DNA of 64,000 nt, taken from ZLKRG08 sp046094385 (GTDB taxonomy: Bacteria; Actinomycetota; Actinomycetes; Nanopelagicales; Nanopelagicaceae). The stretch is taken from positions 1 to 64,000 of the forward strand of contig JBJTHJ010000027.1 in the NCBI GenBank assembly GCA_046094385.1, given 5' to 3'. Shown in pieces: positions 16,360 through 26,036 of this stretch (its first letter is position 1; each line of letters starts with the position of its first letter). Both the position numbers and the translations under genes were made by a program. The notes under the pieces are model-generated. The model was given only the letters and a program-made list of their open reading frames with translations, ran no database searches and was not told the origin of the DNA.

Positions 16360-17649
16360 GTGAAGAGCGTCGCCATAGATCTGACACCGCTTCGCAGATA
16401 TCGCGATTTTCGATTGATCTTCACTGCCGGCCTTTTCTCATATTTCGGCACCATGATTACTTTGGTAGCACTGCCCTTTCAAATTAAAGAGCTAACCAAT
16501 TCCTATTGGATGGTCGGCTTGATTGGCAGCGTAGAGATCGTTCCACTGGTAATTTTTGGACTATATGGCGGCGTACTTGCAGATCATGTAGATCGAAAGA
16601 AGATGATCTGGTTTACTGAATTTGGCACCTTGATTGCGACTTTAGTGCTTTTTCTAAATGCGCTTCGTGATGAACCAAGCGTGATTGTGATCTTCGTGAT
16701 TGCTGCGGTATTCGCTGCTTTAAGTGGCTTGAAGCGACCTAGCCAAGATGCGATATTGCCACGATTGGTTAACCATAATGATCTGCCGAGCGCCACTGCA
16801 CTCATGAGTCTTCGTTGGCAATTTGGCGGAATCGTTGGACCAGCAGTTGGTGGCTTGATTGTTGCTTCATATGGTGCGCAAGCTGGTTATCTTGTTGATT
16901 GCACTACATTTATAGTTTCGTTGACCTTACTATCAAGAATTAATTCGGTGCCGCCGCTTACAACGCGGACTAGCCCCACCATACAAAGTCTCATGGAGGG
17001 AATCCGATATGCAGTTGGCAGGAAGGATCTGCTTGGAACCTACGTGGTTGACCTTGCTGCAATGTTCCTTGCGATGCCAATTGCGCTCTTTCCATTTTGG
17101 GCTGATGCAATTGGTGCGCCTTGGGCGCTTGGGCTTTTCTACTCATCCATTACCACCGGCGCAGTAATAGTCACTCTATCTAGTGGTTGGATGAGAAATT
17201 ATCCAAAACATGGAAAAGCAGTGGTGATTGGCGCACTTGGATGGGGAGTCGCAATTGTGATTGCTGGAACCACTGATTCTCTGCCATTAGTAATTGGCTC
17301 ACTAATCGTGGCAGGTGCATTTGATCAGGTCAGTGCGATGTTTCGAGGTTTCATCTGGAATCAATCGATTCCTGATGAACTAAGAGGACGTCTCGCTGGA
17401 ATAGAGATGATCTCCTACCTCGTGGGTCCGCTTGGTGGACAAGCCAGAGCCGGTGGCATGGCGGCATTGACTTCGCTTAGAACTTCGATAATTGGTGGTG
17501 GAGTTCTATGTATCGGCTTTGTGGCAGTTATCGCATCCGCCATGGAGAAGTTTAGAAATTACGATGTGAGAACAAATGAATATGCTTTAAGAGAGATTGA
17601 GATCAGAAAGGCCAGAGAGGCTTCTAGAGATGCTTCTTTGGACTCTTAA
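16360..17649 (+). CDS. MFS transporter, enterobactin-exporter (EntS)-like
   Basis: 429-residue major facilitator with about 12 transmembrane helices; opening LTPLRRYRDFRLIFTAGLFS and the motif-A-like GGVLADHVDRKK between helices 2 and 3 are typical of the DHA3/EntS exporter group. Probably exports a small molecule by proton antiport; the substrate is unknown. The only rightward gene in a long leftward block, set between rpsP and ffh. GTG start with a -10 at leaderless distance. Converges on ffh with a 4-bp gap and no terminator. Confidence 0.85.
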   Translation: MKSVAIDLTPLRRYRDFRLIFTAGLFSYFGTMITLVALPFQIKELTNSYWMVGLIGSVEIVPLVIFGLYGGVLADHVDRKKMIWFTEFGTLIATLVLFLNALRDEPSVIVIFVIAAVFAALSGLKRPSQDAILPRLVNHNDLPSATALMSLRWQFGGIVGPAVGGLIVASYGAQAGYLVDCTTFIVSLTLLSRINSVPPLTTRTSPTIQSLMEGIRYAVGRKDLLGTYVVDLAAMFLAMPIALFPFWADAIGAPWALGLFYSSITTGAVIVTLSSGWMRNYPKHGKAVVIGALGWGVAIVIAGTTDSLPLVIGSLIVAGAFDQVSAMFRGFIWNQSIPDELRGRLAGIEMISYLVGPLGGQARAGGMAALTSLRTSIIGGGVLCIGFVAVIASAMEKFRNYDVRTNEYALREIEIRKAREASRDASLDS

Positions 17650-17653
17650 ATTT

Positions 17654-19087
17654 CTATCGCTCTTCTGCGGCACGTTTTGCTGGATTTCCACTACGAGACT
17701 TTTTCTTATTAACAACTGGCGTTCTTGATTGAGATGGCATGGCCGGTATCGGTGGCATTCCAGGTAGCGATCCCCCACTTCGCATGACCTTCATCGCTTT
17801 CTGTGCCTGTGCAAAGCGATCTACCAAATTATTCACCTCTGATACTTGGCGACCACTTCCCTTTGCAATTCGCGCACGACGTGAACCATTTAGGATTTTT
17901 GGATCGCGTCGCTCCGCCGGAGTCATTGATTGCACAATCGCAGTGGATTTGGTGATTTCAGAGTCATCAATATTTGCCATCTGCTTCTTAACTTGTGCAG
18001 AGTTCAACCCGGGCATCATGCCGAGAATCTTCGACATCGACCCCATCTTGGAGATTCCCTGCAATTGTTCTAGAAAATCTTCAAGAGTGAAGTCCTCGCC
18101 TTTCTCAAACTTCTCTTCCAGCCTCTTGGTAGTTTGCGCATCCAAAGCTTTCTTAGCTTGCTCTGCCAAGGTAGCTACATCGCCTAAACCTAGAATCCTA
18201 GAAGCCATTCGCTCTGGGTAGAAAATATCGAACTCATTCAACTTCTCACCGGTTGATGCAAAGAGGATTGGCTTTCCAGTTAATTTGGCAATTGAAAGCG
18301 CAGCGCCACCTTTGGCATCGCCATCTAACTTAGTTAGGACTACTCCATCAAAGCCCACGCCCTCACTAAAGGCATTTGCAGTGCGCACTGCATCCTGTCC
18401 GATCATCGCGTCAACGACAAATAAGATCTCATCTGGCTTTACCGCATCACGAATGGCAATCGCTTCATTCATAAGCTCTTGATCTACGCCGAGTCGACCA
18501 GCGGTATCCACAATCACCATGTTGTGTAACTTCTGTCTTGCGAAATCCAAGCCAGCTTTAGCGACTTTAACTGGGTCGCCAACACCATTGCCAGGTTCCG
18601 GTGCAAATACAGGAATTGATACTTGCTCACCAACTATCTGTAATTGCGTTACCGCATTCGGCCTTTGTAGATCAGAGGCCACCAAGAGCGGCGTATTACC
18701 TTGTTCCTTTAAATACTTGGCCAATTTTCCAGCCAAAGTGGTTTTACCGGCACCCTGAAGACCTGCCAACATGATGACTGTAGGTGGATTTTTTGCAAAC
18801 CTTATTCGGCGAGCTTCTCCGCCTAAAGTTTCCACCAACTCAGCATGAATAAGATCAAAAATCGCTTGTGCCTGGTTGGTTCCGGCTTGCAAACTCGGTA
18901 ATAGCTCCAAAGATTTGTTTCGTGCGCTCTCTACGAATTGATCTACTACCTCAAGAGCCACATCTGCATCTAATAAAGCGGCACGAATTTCGCTAAAAGT
19001 ATCATCTATATCCGAAGGCGATAACTTCCCGCGGCCTCGGAGCTTTGATAGCGCCGAGCCAAAACGGGAAGTTAGGCCTTCGAACAT
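17654..19087 (-). CDS. ffh: Signal recognition particle GTPase Ffh
   Basis: SRP54 subunit that binds signal sequences and 4.5S RNA and delivers ribosomes to FtsY. 477 residues: N domain, G domain with GLQGAGKTT (about 108-116), DTAGRLG and TKLDGDAKGG, then a methionine-rich M domain containing SRRARIAKGSG, the RNA-binding part. The C-terminus is basic and Pro-rich. It follows glnB by 18 nt on the same strand. The SRP RNA gene itself is not in the window. Confidence 0.97.
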   Translation of the reverse strand: MFEGLTSRFGSALSKLRGRGKLSPSDIDDTFSEIRAALLDADVALEVVDQFVESARNKSLELLPSLQAGTNQAQAIFDLIHAELVETLGGEARRIRFAKNPPTVIMLAGLQGAGKTTLAGKLAKYLKEQGNTPLLVASDLQRPNAVTQLQIVGEQVSIPVFAPEPGNGVGDPVKVAKAGLDFARQKLHNMVIVDTAGRLGVDQELMNEAIAIRDAVKPDEILFVVDAMIGQDAVRTANAFSEGVGFDGVVLTKLDGDAKGGAALSIAKLTGKPILFASTGEKLNEFDIFYPERMASRILGLGDVATLAEQAKKALDAQTTKRLEEKFEKGEDFTLEDFLEQLQGISKMGSMSKILGMMPGLNSAQVKKQMANIDDSEITKSTAIVQSMTPAERRDPKILNGSRRARIAKGSGRQVSEVNNLVDRFAQAQKAMKVMRSGGSLPGMPPIPAMPSQSRTPVVNKKKSRSGNPAKRAAEER

Positions 19088-19105
19088 AAGAAGGAGATTG
19101 TAAGG

Positions 19106-19444
19106 CTAAATTGCGGAAACGCCTCTTTCGCCTGTACGCACTCGGACAATCTCCTCGATTGGAGTTACCCAAACTTTGCCATCACCTATAGCGCCGGTAT
19201 TTGCGCTCTTTACAATCGTATTTAATACCGACTCCACTTCACCATCATCAACGATGATTTCCAAGCGAACCTTTGGAATTAAATTAACGACATACTCTGC
19301 GCCACGATAAACCTCAGTGTGGCCCATTTGACGACCAAAGCCAGAGGCATCAGAGACGGTCATTCCTTTGATACCAATCTCTTGGAGTGCGCTCTTTACC
19401 GATTCCATAGCGCCTGGCTTCAAGATTGCAGTTACTAGTTTCAT
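19106..19444 (-). CDS. glnB: Nitrogen regulatory protein PII (GlnB/GlnK)
   Basis: Trimeric 2-oxoglutarate/ATP sensor that binds the ammonium channel. 112 residues; T-loop GHTEVYRGAEY (41-51) keeps Tyr46 and Tyr51, the latter being the site adenylylated in actinobacteria and uridylylated in proteobacteria; the B-loop region TGAIGDGKVWV (about 83-93) is intact. ATG overlaps the amtB stop (ATGA), the usual amtB-glnK coupling. The glnD-type modifying enzyme that follows glnB in other actinobacteria is missing here. Confidence 0.95.
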   Translation of the reverse strand: MKLVTAILKPGAMESVKSALQEIGIKGMTVSDASGFGRQMGHTEVYRGAEYVVNLIPKVRLEIIVDDGEVESVLNTIVKSANTGAIGDGKVWVTPIEEIVRVRTGERGVSAI

Positions 19445-20730
19445 AGCTTTGCTCCTACCAATGACTCATATGCGGTCTCTCTATGTTCTGCGAAATCGAT
19501 TCCAGAAACTTCATCATTTCGATCTGCTCGAAATCCGATTGTCTTATCAAGCGCTTTACCGATTACGAAGGTCACTACAAATGAGTAGACCATCACGATT
19601 AGAACTCCTATGGCTTGGGTGATTAAAAGTGAGGTCCCCCCACCACTAAATAGCCCATCGCCACCTAGTTCGTTTGCTGTTTTGGTAGCGAAGAGTCCGA
19701 TGGCAAGTGATCCCCAGATTCCACCAAATAGGTGTACTCCAACCACATCCAGCGAATCATCAAAACCTAACTTGTATTTAAGGCCAACTGCAAGCGCACA
19801 GATCGCGCCAGCGAAGATTCCTATGACTACCGCTGCCCACGGCTCGACAAACGCACAAGCAGGCGTAATTGCAACTAATCCTGCAACTGCACCTGATGCG
19901 GCACCTAAAGAGGTTGGATGTCCATCACGTAGCTTTTCAACCAATAGCCAACCAATTAGCGCACCACCTGTTGCAACTTGGGTGTTTATCAGCGCAAGCC
20001 CCGCAATACCATTTGCACCAAGTGCGCTACCGGCATTAAATCCAAACCAGCCAAACCAAAGTAGTCCGGAGCCAAGTAGCACTAATGGAAGTGAGTGCGG
20101 ACGCATCGGCTCACGTCGCCAACCAATTCGCTTTCCAAGCACTAAGGCAAGCGCAAGACCTGCGGCACCTGCATTAATATGCACTGCAGTTCCACCGGCG
20201 AAATCTAATACGCCCATTCCTGCGAGCAAGCCCACACCTTTGAGTTCTTCCCCAATTTTGTCGCCAAAATCGAATACCCAGTGTGCAACTGGGAAGTAAA
20301 CCAAACTAACCCAAAGCGCTACGAAAACTGCCCAAGTTGTGAACTTCGCACGATCGGCAATTGCTCCTGAAATTAGCGCTGGGGTAATGATCGCAAACAT
20401 CAATTGAAAGGCTGCAAAGGCTAGAGTTGGAATTGGATATAAGCCACCATTATTTGCAAAAGATGTTTCCAGATTGCTGATTCCGTTCAAACCAAATTCC
20501 CCAATAAATGCTGAATCGGCTTTGTAACCAAATGTCCAGTTATACCCGTAAAAGACCCATAGGACACTGACAATTCCGATGGTTATAAAAGACATCATCA
20601 TCATGTTCAATACGCTCTTGGTTCTGACCATGCCACCGTAGAAAAATGCAAGACCAGGCGTCATCAAAAGAACTAAGGCACTGCTTGCCAATACCCAAGC
20701 AGTGTCACCACTATTTAAAACCACATCCAT
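19441..20730 (-). CDS. amtB: Ammonium transporter AmtB
   Basis: Trimeric membrane channel for ammonium uptake, gated by PII. 429 residues with about 11 transmembrane helices; the twin pore histidines sit in GGTAVHINAG and GVHLFGGIWG. The extension after the last helix begins near IGFRADRNDEVSG, the end that contacts PII. Starts at ATG 20730 behind AGGTGA. A sequence resembling a GlnR box is about 70 nt upstream. Coupled to glnB by 4-nt overlap. Confidence 0.95.
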   Translation of the reverse strand: MDVVLNSGDTAWVLASSALVLLMTPGLAFFYGGMVRTKSVLNMMMMSFITIGIVSVLWVFYGYNWTFGYKADSAFIGEFGLNGISNLETSFANNGGLYPIPTLAFAAFQLMFAIITPALISGAIADRAKFTTWAVFVALWVSLVYFPVAHWVFDFGDKIGEELKGVGLLAGMGVLDFAGGTAVHINAGAAGLALALVLGKRIGWRREPMRPHSLPLVLLGSGLLWFGWFGFNAGSALGANGIAGLALINTQVATGGALIGWLLVEKLRDGHPTSLGAASGAVAGLVAITPACAFVEPWAAVVIGIFAGAICALAVGLKYKLGFDDSLDVVGVHLFGGIWGSLAIGLFATKTANELGGDGLFSGGGTSLLITQAIGVLIVMVYSFVVTFVIGKALDKTIGFRADRNDEVSGIDFAEHRETAYESLVGAKL

Positions 20731-20797
20731 TTGTATTCACCTATCCCTGAAGGATTAAGAGCTCAACGCTGAGATGGGAGCATCCTTCATTTGGGTG

Positions 20798-20813
20798 GTT
20801 ACAGAAGTGTTAA
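20798..20813 (-). promoter_or_regulatory. Possible GlnR-like nitrogen box upstream of amtB
   Basis: Read leftward: TTAAC, six bases, GTAAC. This fits the actinobacterial GlnR pattern GTnAC-n6-GnAAC in 9 of 10 half-site letters counted with their n positions. It overlaps the ftsY stop and lies 68-83 nt before amtB. A single match of this length can arise by chance. Confidence 0.3.
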
Positions 20814-21622
20814 GAGAGCAGTCCTTTTACGTAAGCATTGGCATCGAATGTTTCGAAATCGTTAACAGATTCTCCGGTACCCACCCATTTCACGGGGATA
20901 TCAAATTTGTGCTCAATGGCTAGCGCAATACCGCCCCGGGCCGAACCATCGAGCTTGGTGAGGATGATTCCAGTTACCTCGACCGCCTCGGTGAAAATTG
21001 CGGCTTGCGCCAGACCATTTTGTCCCGTGGTCGCATCGATTACCAACAAGACCTCTGAAACTTGCGCACTCTTTTCTATCACGCGACGCACTTTCGCAAG
21101 CTCCGCCATCAAATCTGCCTTATTGTGTAGACGTCCAGCGGTATCGACTATGAGGTTATCTAGCTGGTGATCCAAAAAATATTTAGTTGCATCAAAGACC
21201 ACTGCAGCCGGATCCGAACTATCAGTATTGCTAATCACGGGAACTTCGATCTTGGCGCCCCAAGTCTTCAATTGCTCAACCGCCGCCGCTCTAAAGGTAT
21301 CTGCAGCCGCAAGTGCGCTCTTGCCGGGGAGTACCTTTGCAAGCTTGGCAGCCGAAGTAGTCTTTCCGGTGCCATTAACACCCACAATCAAAATCACTCC
21401 GGATTTGGTAGTGCGATCTTTCATGGAGAGAGCATCGGTAAGACTTTGAGTAAGGGCAGCTATTGGAGCTAACTTCGATTTGCGAGAGCCATTGATGATG
21501 CTATCTGTAAGTTCGCGGCCTAAATCTGATTTTAAAAGCTCTGCTTCTAGCTCTTTCCAATCTGATTCTTTGGCCTCACTTGAGCCAAGCACTCTTTCTA
21601 CAAACTTTTTGAAAAGACCCAT
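20810..21622 (-). CDS. ftsY: Signal recognition particle receptor FtsY (minimal NG form)
   Basis: Membrane-associated GTPase partner of Ffh. Only 270 residues: a short basic amphipathic start (MGLFKKFVERVLG), then the N and G domains with GVNGTGKTT (81-89), DTFRAAAVEQL, DTAGRLHNK and TKLDGSARGG. The long acidic A domain or N-terminal transmembrane helix of many actinobacterial FtsY proteins is absent, so membrane contact probably relies on the N-terminal amphipathic helix. Located after smc, its usual place. Confidence 0.96.
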   Translation of the reverse strand: MGLFKKFVERVLGSSEAKESDWKELEAELLKSDLGRELTDSIINGSRKSKLAPIAALTQSLTDALSMKDRTTKSGVILIVGVNGTGKTTSAAKLAKVLPGKSALAAADTFRAAAVEQLKTWGAKIEVPVISNTDSSDPAAVVFDATKYFLDHQLDNLIVDTAGRLHNKADLMAELAKVRRVIEKSAQVSEVLLVIDATTGQNGLAQAAIFTEAVEVTGIILTKLDGSARGGIALAIEHKFDIPVKWVGTGESVNDFETFDANAYVKGLLS

Positions 21623-21647
21623 ATTCTTTTACTAATCAACTTTATAG

Positions 21648-24600
21648 TTATGCAGTTTCGGACTCACGAAGTCTCTGTGAAATAACTTCCGTGACTCCAT
21701 CGCCGCGCATAGTAACTCCGTAAAGTGCATCAGCAACTTCCATTGTGCGCTTTTGATGGGTAATGATGATCAATTGTGAGTTGGTACGTAGATCCTCCAA
21801 GACTCCCAACAATCTCTGGAGATTTACATCATCAAGTGCGGCTTCAACCTCATCCAAGATGTAGAAAGGACTTGGGCGAGATTTGAAAATCGCAACCAAC
21901 ATCGCCACCACGGTCAACGACTTCTCGCCACCTGAAAGCAACGAAAGCCTCTTAATGCGCTTTCCAGGAGGACGCGCTTCGATATCCACACCGGTAGTTA
22001 GTAAGTCATCTGGATTGGTCAATATCAATCGACCTTCACCGCCTGGGAAGAGTCTCTCGAAAATATCCTTGAAGTGTTTAGCAGTCTCTTCGTAGGCTTC
22101 CATGAAGATTGATTGGACCCGATCATCTACCTCTTTGACGATGTCAAGAAGGTCTTTCTTGGTTCGCTTTAAATCCTCTAATTGTTCAGTTAGGAATTTT
22201 AATCGCTCTTCTACCGAGTTATATTCTTCGAGCGCTAGTGGATTTATCTTGCCTAGGAGATTTAGCGCTTTCTCGGTTTGAGCCAAACGTTTCTCTTGTT
22301 GATCGCGACGATAAGGCACATGTTCGCCTTCGATAATTTGGCCATCATCGGTTTCGATAAATGTCGGCACATCGCGATGTGGTCCATATTCATTCTGCAG
22401 AGTTTCAACATCTACGCCGAAATCTTCAAGCGCTTTTTGAGCTAACGCTTCAATCCGAAGTCGTTGCTCACTTCTAGCTAGCTCATCGCGATGGACGCTA
22501 GAGGTAAGTTGCTCAAGCTCCTGCGCTAACTCTCGATTGCGAGAACGAACAGCGAGCGTCTCACCTTCGCGCTGTTGCTTTGACTCCTCCAATCGCGAAC
22601 GTTCTGCACCAGCCTTTGCGATTGAGCGTTCGATATGCACCAATGTCTCGTAAGCCGCCTCGCCGATTGCTTGCGATACCACCGCTGCTCTAGCTCGATT
22701 TGCTCGACGATTGATCGCATTCTCATTGGCAACTCGCTCGGCAAGGGCTGCTGCCTCCAAACTTGAAGCGCGCTCTGCAATCGAGTTAACGCGTTCCTCA
22801 GCTGTGCGAACTGCAAGTCGCGCCTCAACTTCTGCGCTTCTAACCACAGTTAGTTTCTCTCGAAGCGCTTCAGCTACCGAATGATCAGGTTCTGTGATCT
22901 CTACATGTTGACCTAACTGGCTCTTTGCAATCTCTAATTCACGTTCGTCAGCCACTCGCTCATTGGCGGCTTCTGAGATCGCAATGTCCAATCGCTCTAC
23001 CTCTGCCTTTGCAGATTTTATGTTCTGCCCTGCCACTGCCAGTTGTTCGGTTAATGCAGAGATGCGCGCATCCGAGTCATTTAATCTAGATAGCGCTAAG
23101 TCATATTCGCTTTGACGATTTGATAACCCATGTTGCGCACTTTGTATTTCAAAGGTTAGTCGTTCGCACTCATGGTTAGCATCAACTAGTTCCTTAGTAA
23201 GTTCAGTCATTAGTGATTGAATCTCTATTAAAGAACTTTGATTCTTGGATCCGCCACGGACTTGGGAATTGGTAAATCTATCTCCATCTAGAGTAACTAC
23301 TATCAATTCGAAACGATCCTGGTGCGAAGCCAAGATTTGAGCTGCGCTTTCAGCGCTCTCTGCTAGCGCCACATTTGCCAATATTGCACCGAGTAATGCA
23401 GATACTGACTCTGTGCTTACATAATTAAGTAAAGGGGTTAAGCCAGCTGGTAATTGGCTTCCTGGCAGCTTGGCCCCATTTGAGACTAAGAGTTCTGCTT
23501 GTCCTAGATTCTGATTACGAAGAGTGTTGATCGCAGTTACTGCGGTATTTAAATCTTGCACCACAATTGAATCTGACAAAGTGCCAAGTGCTGCAGCTAC
23601 TGCAGATTCATAGCCAGGTTGCACCGTAATCAAAGTTGCTAGAGAGCCAAGCAGGCGAACGCCACGAGAATCCTGCAAGAGTGCAGAGGAACCATCTCTG
23701 TTTTGGCTAGTCAATTTGAGCGCTTCCAACTTTGATTCTATGGAATTACGCTTTCGATCCGCGCTACGCTCGGCCTCATTTAATTTAGAGAGCGCCTCTT
23801 TTGCCTTATCTAAGGATGTCTTAGCGCTTTCAAACTGGGTATCTAAGCCAATCTCACCGCTATCTGCACTCGCAATCTCTAACTCAAACTGTGCATACTC
23901 GCTCTGCGCATTTTCAGCTCTAGTCTTCGCATCATCTCTAGCTTTCGTTAAACGAGTGATCTCTTGAGCCATCGCATCTAAACGAGCTTGCAAAGATTTG
24001 ATATGGCCTTCTTGGCGTGCCGTTCCTTCGCGCTGATCTGCAATTGCCCTTAGCATCGCTGCAATGCGATCCTCTTCTGCTTTTACATCGATCTCTAAAT
24101 TTCTAAGCGAGTTGATTGCTTGATTTAACTCATCCTGCTTGCCATGTAAGCCAACCCGAAGTTGCTGTTCCTCGGCTCTTAGTGTTGATGCTTCTTGATC
24201 GAGCGCCTCTGGATCTCTACCGGATGTGATTTCAGAATCCTGAGTTAAGAATCTAGTGCGCTCCTGTGCCAGTGCTGCCACTGCTCGCAATTTCTCACGA
24301 ATTCCAGTGAGTGCATAGTAAGTCTCTTGCGCCTCGGTAAGTAGTGGACCTTCAAATGCCGCTGCTGCATCTAGCGCCTCTTCGCGAGAACGAACTCCTT
24401 CCAAATCCGCTTCGACAATCGCCCTTCGCTCTCTTAGTGCATTCTCATCTGCAACTTCAGCGCTGAATAACTTATTCATTGAAATATAGTCATCTGCCAA
24501 CAAACGTAACTTCACATCGCGTAAATCAGCTTGGATTGTGGCCGCTTTCTTTGCGACCTCTGCTTGCTTTCCAAGCGGTTTTAGTTGTCTGCGTAGCTCT

Positions 24601-25187
24601 ACGGTTAAGTCTTGAACTCGCGCCATATTGGCTTGCATGGAATCTAATTTGCGAAGCGCTTTCTCTTTGCGCTTACGATGCTTTAGAACACCGGCCGCCT
24701 CTTCGATAAAAGCTCTGCGCTCTTCAGGGGTTGCCATCAAGATCGCATCTAATTGGCCTTGGCCAACAATCACATGCATCTCACGGCCGATTCCGGAATC
24801 AGATAGCAACTCTTGGATATCTAAAAGCCTTACACCTTCACCATTGATTTGATATTCACTCTGTCCGTTACGAAAGAGAATTCTGGAGATTGTGACTTCG
24901 CTGTAATCAATCGGAAGCGAACCATCTGAATTGTCGATGGTGAGTGAGACTTCGGCTCGGCCAAGTGGCGCACGACCTGAAGTTCCAGCGAAGATGACAT
25001 CTTCCATCTTGCCACCGCGCAGTGATTTAGCGCCCTGCTCGCCCATTACCCAACTGATTGCATCAACCACATTGGACTTACCGGAGCCATTTGGACCAAC
25101 CACGCAGGTGATACCTGGCTCTAATAACAGGGTCGTTGAAGAGGCAAAGGACTTAAAGCCCTTGATGGTCAGACTCTTCAAATACAC
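21648..25187 (-). CDS. smc: Chromosome partition protein SMC
   Basis: Condensin ATPase that compacts and segregates the chromosome. 1179 residues: Walker A GPNGSGKSN (31-39), a long coiled coil, a globular hinge around 500-650, a second coiled coil, then signature LLSGGEKS (about 1083-1090) and Walker B FYILDEVEAALDD. Full family length. Opens MYLKSLTIKGFKSF. It follows mutM by 9 nt. The partners scpA and scpB are not in this window. Confidence 0.97.
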   Translation of the reverse strand: MYLKSLTIKGFKSFASSTTLLLEPGITCVVGPNGSGKSNVVDAISWVMGEQGAKSLRGGKMEDVIFAGTSGRAPLGRAEVSLTIDNSDGSLPIDYSEVTISRILFRNGQSEYQINGEGVRLLDIQELLSDSGIGREMHVIVGQGQLDAILMATPEERRAFIEEAAGVLKHRKRKEKALRKLDSMQANMARVQDLTVELRRQLKPLGKQAEVAKKAATIQADLRDVKLRLLADDYISMNKLFSAEVADENALRERRAIVEADLEGVRSREEALDAAAAFEGPLLTEAQETYYALTGIREKLRAVAALAQERTRFLTQDSEITSGRDPEALDQEASTLRAEEQQLRVGLHGKQDELNQAINSLRNLEIDVKAEEDRIAAMLRAIADQREGTARQEGHIKSLQARLDAMAQEITRLTKARDDAKTRAENAQSEYAQFELEIASADSGEIGLDTQFESAKTSLDKAKEALSKLNEAERSADRKRNSIESKLEALKLTSQNRDGSSALLQDSRGVRLLGSLATLITVQPGYESAVAAALGTLSDSIVVQDLNTAVTAINTLRNQNLGQAELLVSNGAKLPGSQLPAGLTPLLNYVSTESVSALLGAILANVALAESAESAAQILASHQDRFELIVVTLDGDRFTNSQVRGGSKNQSSLIEIQSLMTELTKELVDANHECERLTFEIQSAQHGLSNRQSEYDLALSRLNDSDARISALTEQLAVAGQNIKSAKAEVERLDIAISEAANERVADERELEIAKSQLGQHVEITEPDHSVAEALREKLTVVRSAEVEARLAVRTAEERVNSIAERASSLEAAALAERVANENAINRRANRARAAVVSQAIGEAAYETLVHIERSIAKAGAERSRLEESKQQREGETLAVRSRNRELAQELEQLTSSVHRDELARSEQRLRIEALAQKALEDFGVDVETLQNEYGPHRDVPTFIETDDGQIIEGEHVPYRRDQQEKRLAQTEKALNLLGKINPLALEEYNSVEERLKFLTEQLEDLKRTKKDLLDIVKEVDDRVQSIFMEAYEETAKHFKDIFERLFPGGEGRLILTNPDDLLTTGVDIEARPPGKRIKRLSLLSGGEKSLTVVAMLVAIFKSRPSPFYILDEVEAALDDVNLQRLLGVLEDLRTNSQLIIITHQKRTMEVADALYGVTMRGDGVTEVISQRLRESETA

Positions 25188-25196
25188 GCGGAAAAC

Positions 25197-26030
25197 CTAT
25201 CGGGTTTGGCAGGCTGGACAGAGCCGCGACGAGCGGTTAGCGAAGGCAATTCTTATGATTTTCTCGCCACATCTGGGAGTTCTGCGACAAGGCTCACCTT
25301 CACGGCCATAAACGGCCAAAGATCTTTCAAAATATCCACTCTCGCCATTTACATTGATATATAGCTCATCAAAGGAGGTCCCGCCCGCTGCCAACGCTCG
25401 CTCCATGATCTTGGTAGCTGCTGTGATTAAATTTAATATTTGAGTGGCACTCAAATCAGATGCGATTGTCTCTGGATGAATTCGAGCTCTCCAAAGCGCC
25501 TCGTCTGCATAGATATTACCAATTCCACTAATAACTTCTTGGTCGAGGATTACTTTCTTGATTTGACCTCGCTTAGACGAGATTTGTTTGACCACTGAAC
25601 GTTTATCAAAATCCGAATCAAAGGGATCCCTGGCGATATGCGAGACCAAGTTAGGAATTTTGCCATCCAGTAAATCAACTGCCAACCAACCAAAGGTTCG
25701 TTGATCTATAAAGCGCATCTCGCGACCATTAGAAAGCGTGAAATTTGCTCGTAGATGGCTCTCGCTCGGACTTCCAATCTTTTGAATTTTGAACTGGCCA
25801 CTCATTCCAAGATGTGCCACTAAAACTTCGGGGCGATTAAATTCGAACCACATGAACTTACCACGCCGTTTTACCGCCTTGATTGTGGCGTCTTTGAAAA
25901 TTCTCAAAGTGTTTAGCGAATCGGCCCTTAAGGCCCTTGGGTGCAATTGCCTTGTGGAGACTATGGTTTTGCCGATTACATGCTTCTCAAGACCTGACCT
26001 AACAGTCTCTACCTCTGGTAACTCCGGCAT
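25197..26030 (-). CDS. mutM: Formamidopyrimidine-DNA glycosylase Fpg/MutM
   Basis: Bifunctional DNA glycosylase/AP lyase removing 8-oxoguanine and ring-opened purines. 277 residues, opening MPELPEVETVRSGLE with catalytic Pro2 and Glu3, a conserved Lys in the AHLGMSGQF region, and a C-terminal zinc finger. The finger is odd: its cysteines are at 248, 254, 271 and 274, giving C-x5-C-x16-C-x2-C rather than the standard C-x2-C-x16-C-x2-C; three residues (TPR) appear inserted in the first knuckle. The rest is normal. Follows rnc by 6 nt. Confidence 0.95.
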   Translation of the reverse strand: MPELPEVETVRSGLEKHVIGKTIVSTRQLHPRALRADSLNTLRIFKDATIKAVKRRGKFMWFEFNRPEVLVAHLGMSGQFKIQKIGSPSESHLRANFTLSNGREMRFIDQRTFGWLAVDLLDGKIPNLVSHIARDPFDSDFDKRSVVKQISSKRGQIKKVILDQEVISGIGNIYADEALWRARIHPETIASDLSATQILNLITAATKIMERALAAGGTSFDELYINVNGESGYFERSLAVYGREGEPCRRTPRCGEKIIRIAFANRSSRLCPACQTR

Positions 26031-26036
26031 TTGATT

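Noticed and set aside
16196..16387. 63-codon leftward frame in the rpsP/MFS gap
   Set aside because: Starts inside the MFS gene, no family likeness, odd composition; no ribosome-binding site.
16360..17649. MFS gene as a horizontally acquired island
   Set aside because: Base composition and start-site style match its neighbours; no flanking repeats or mobility genes.
19610..20299. 229-codon rightward frame within amtB
   Set aside because: Antisense to a clear transporter; Pro/Ser/Ala-rich composition is that of a shadow frame.
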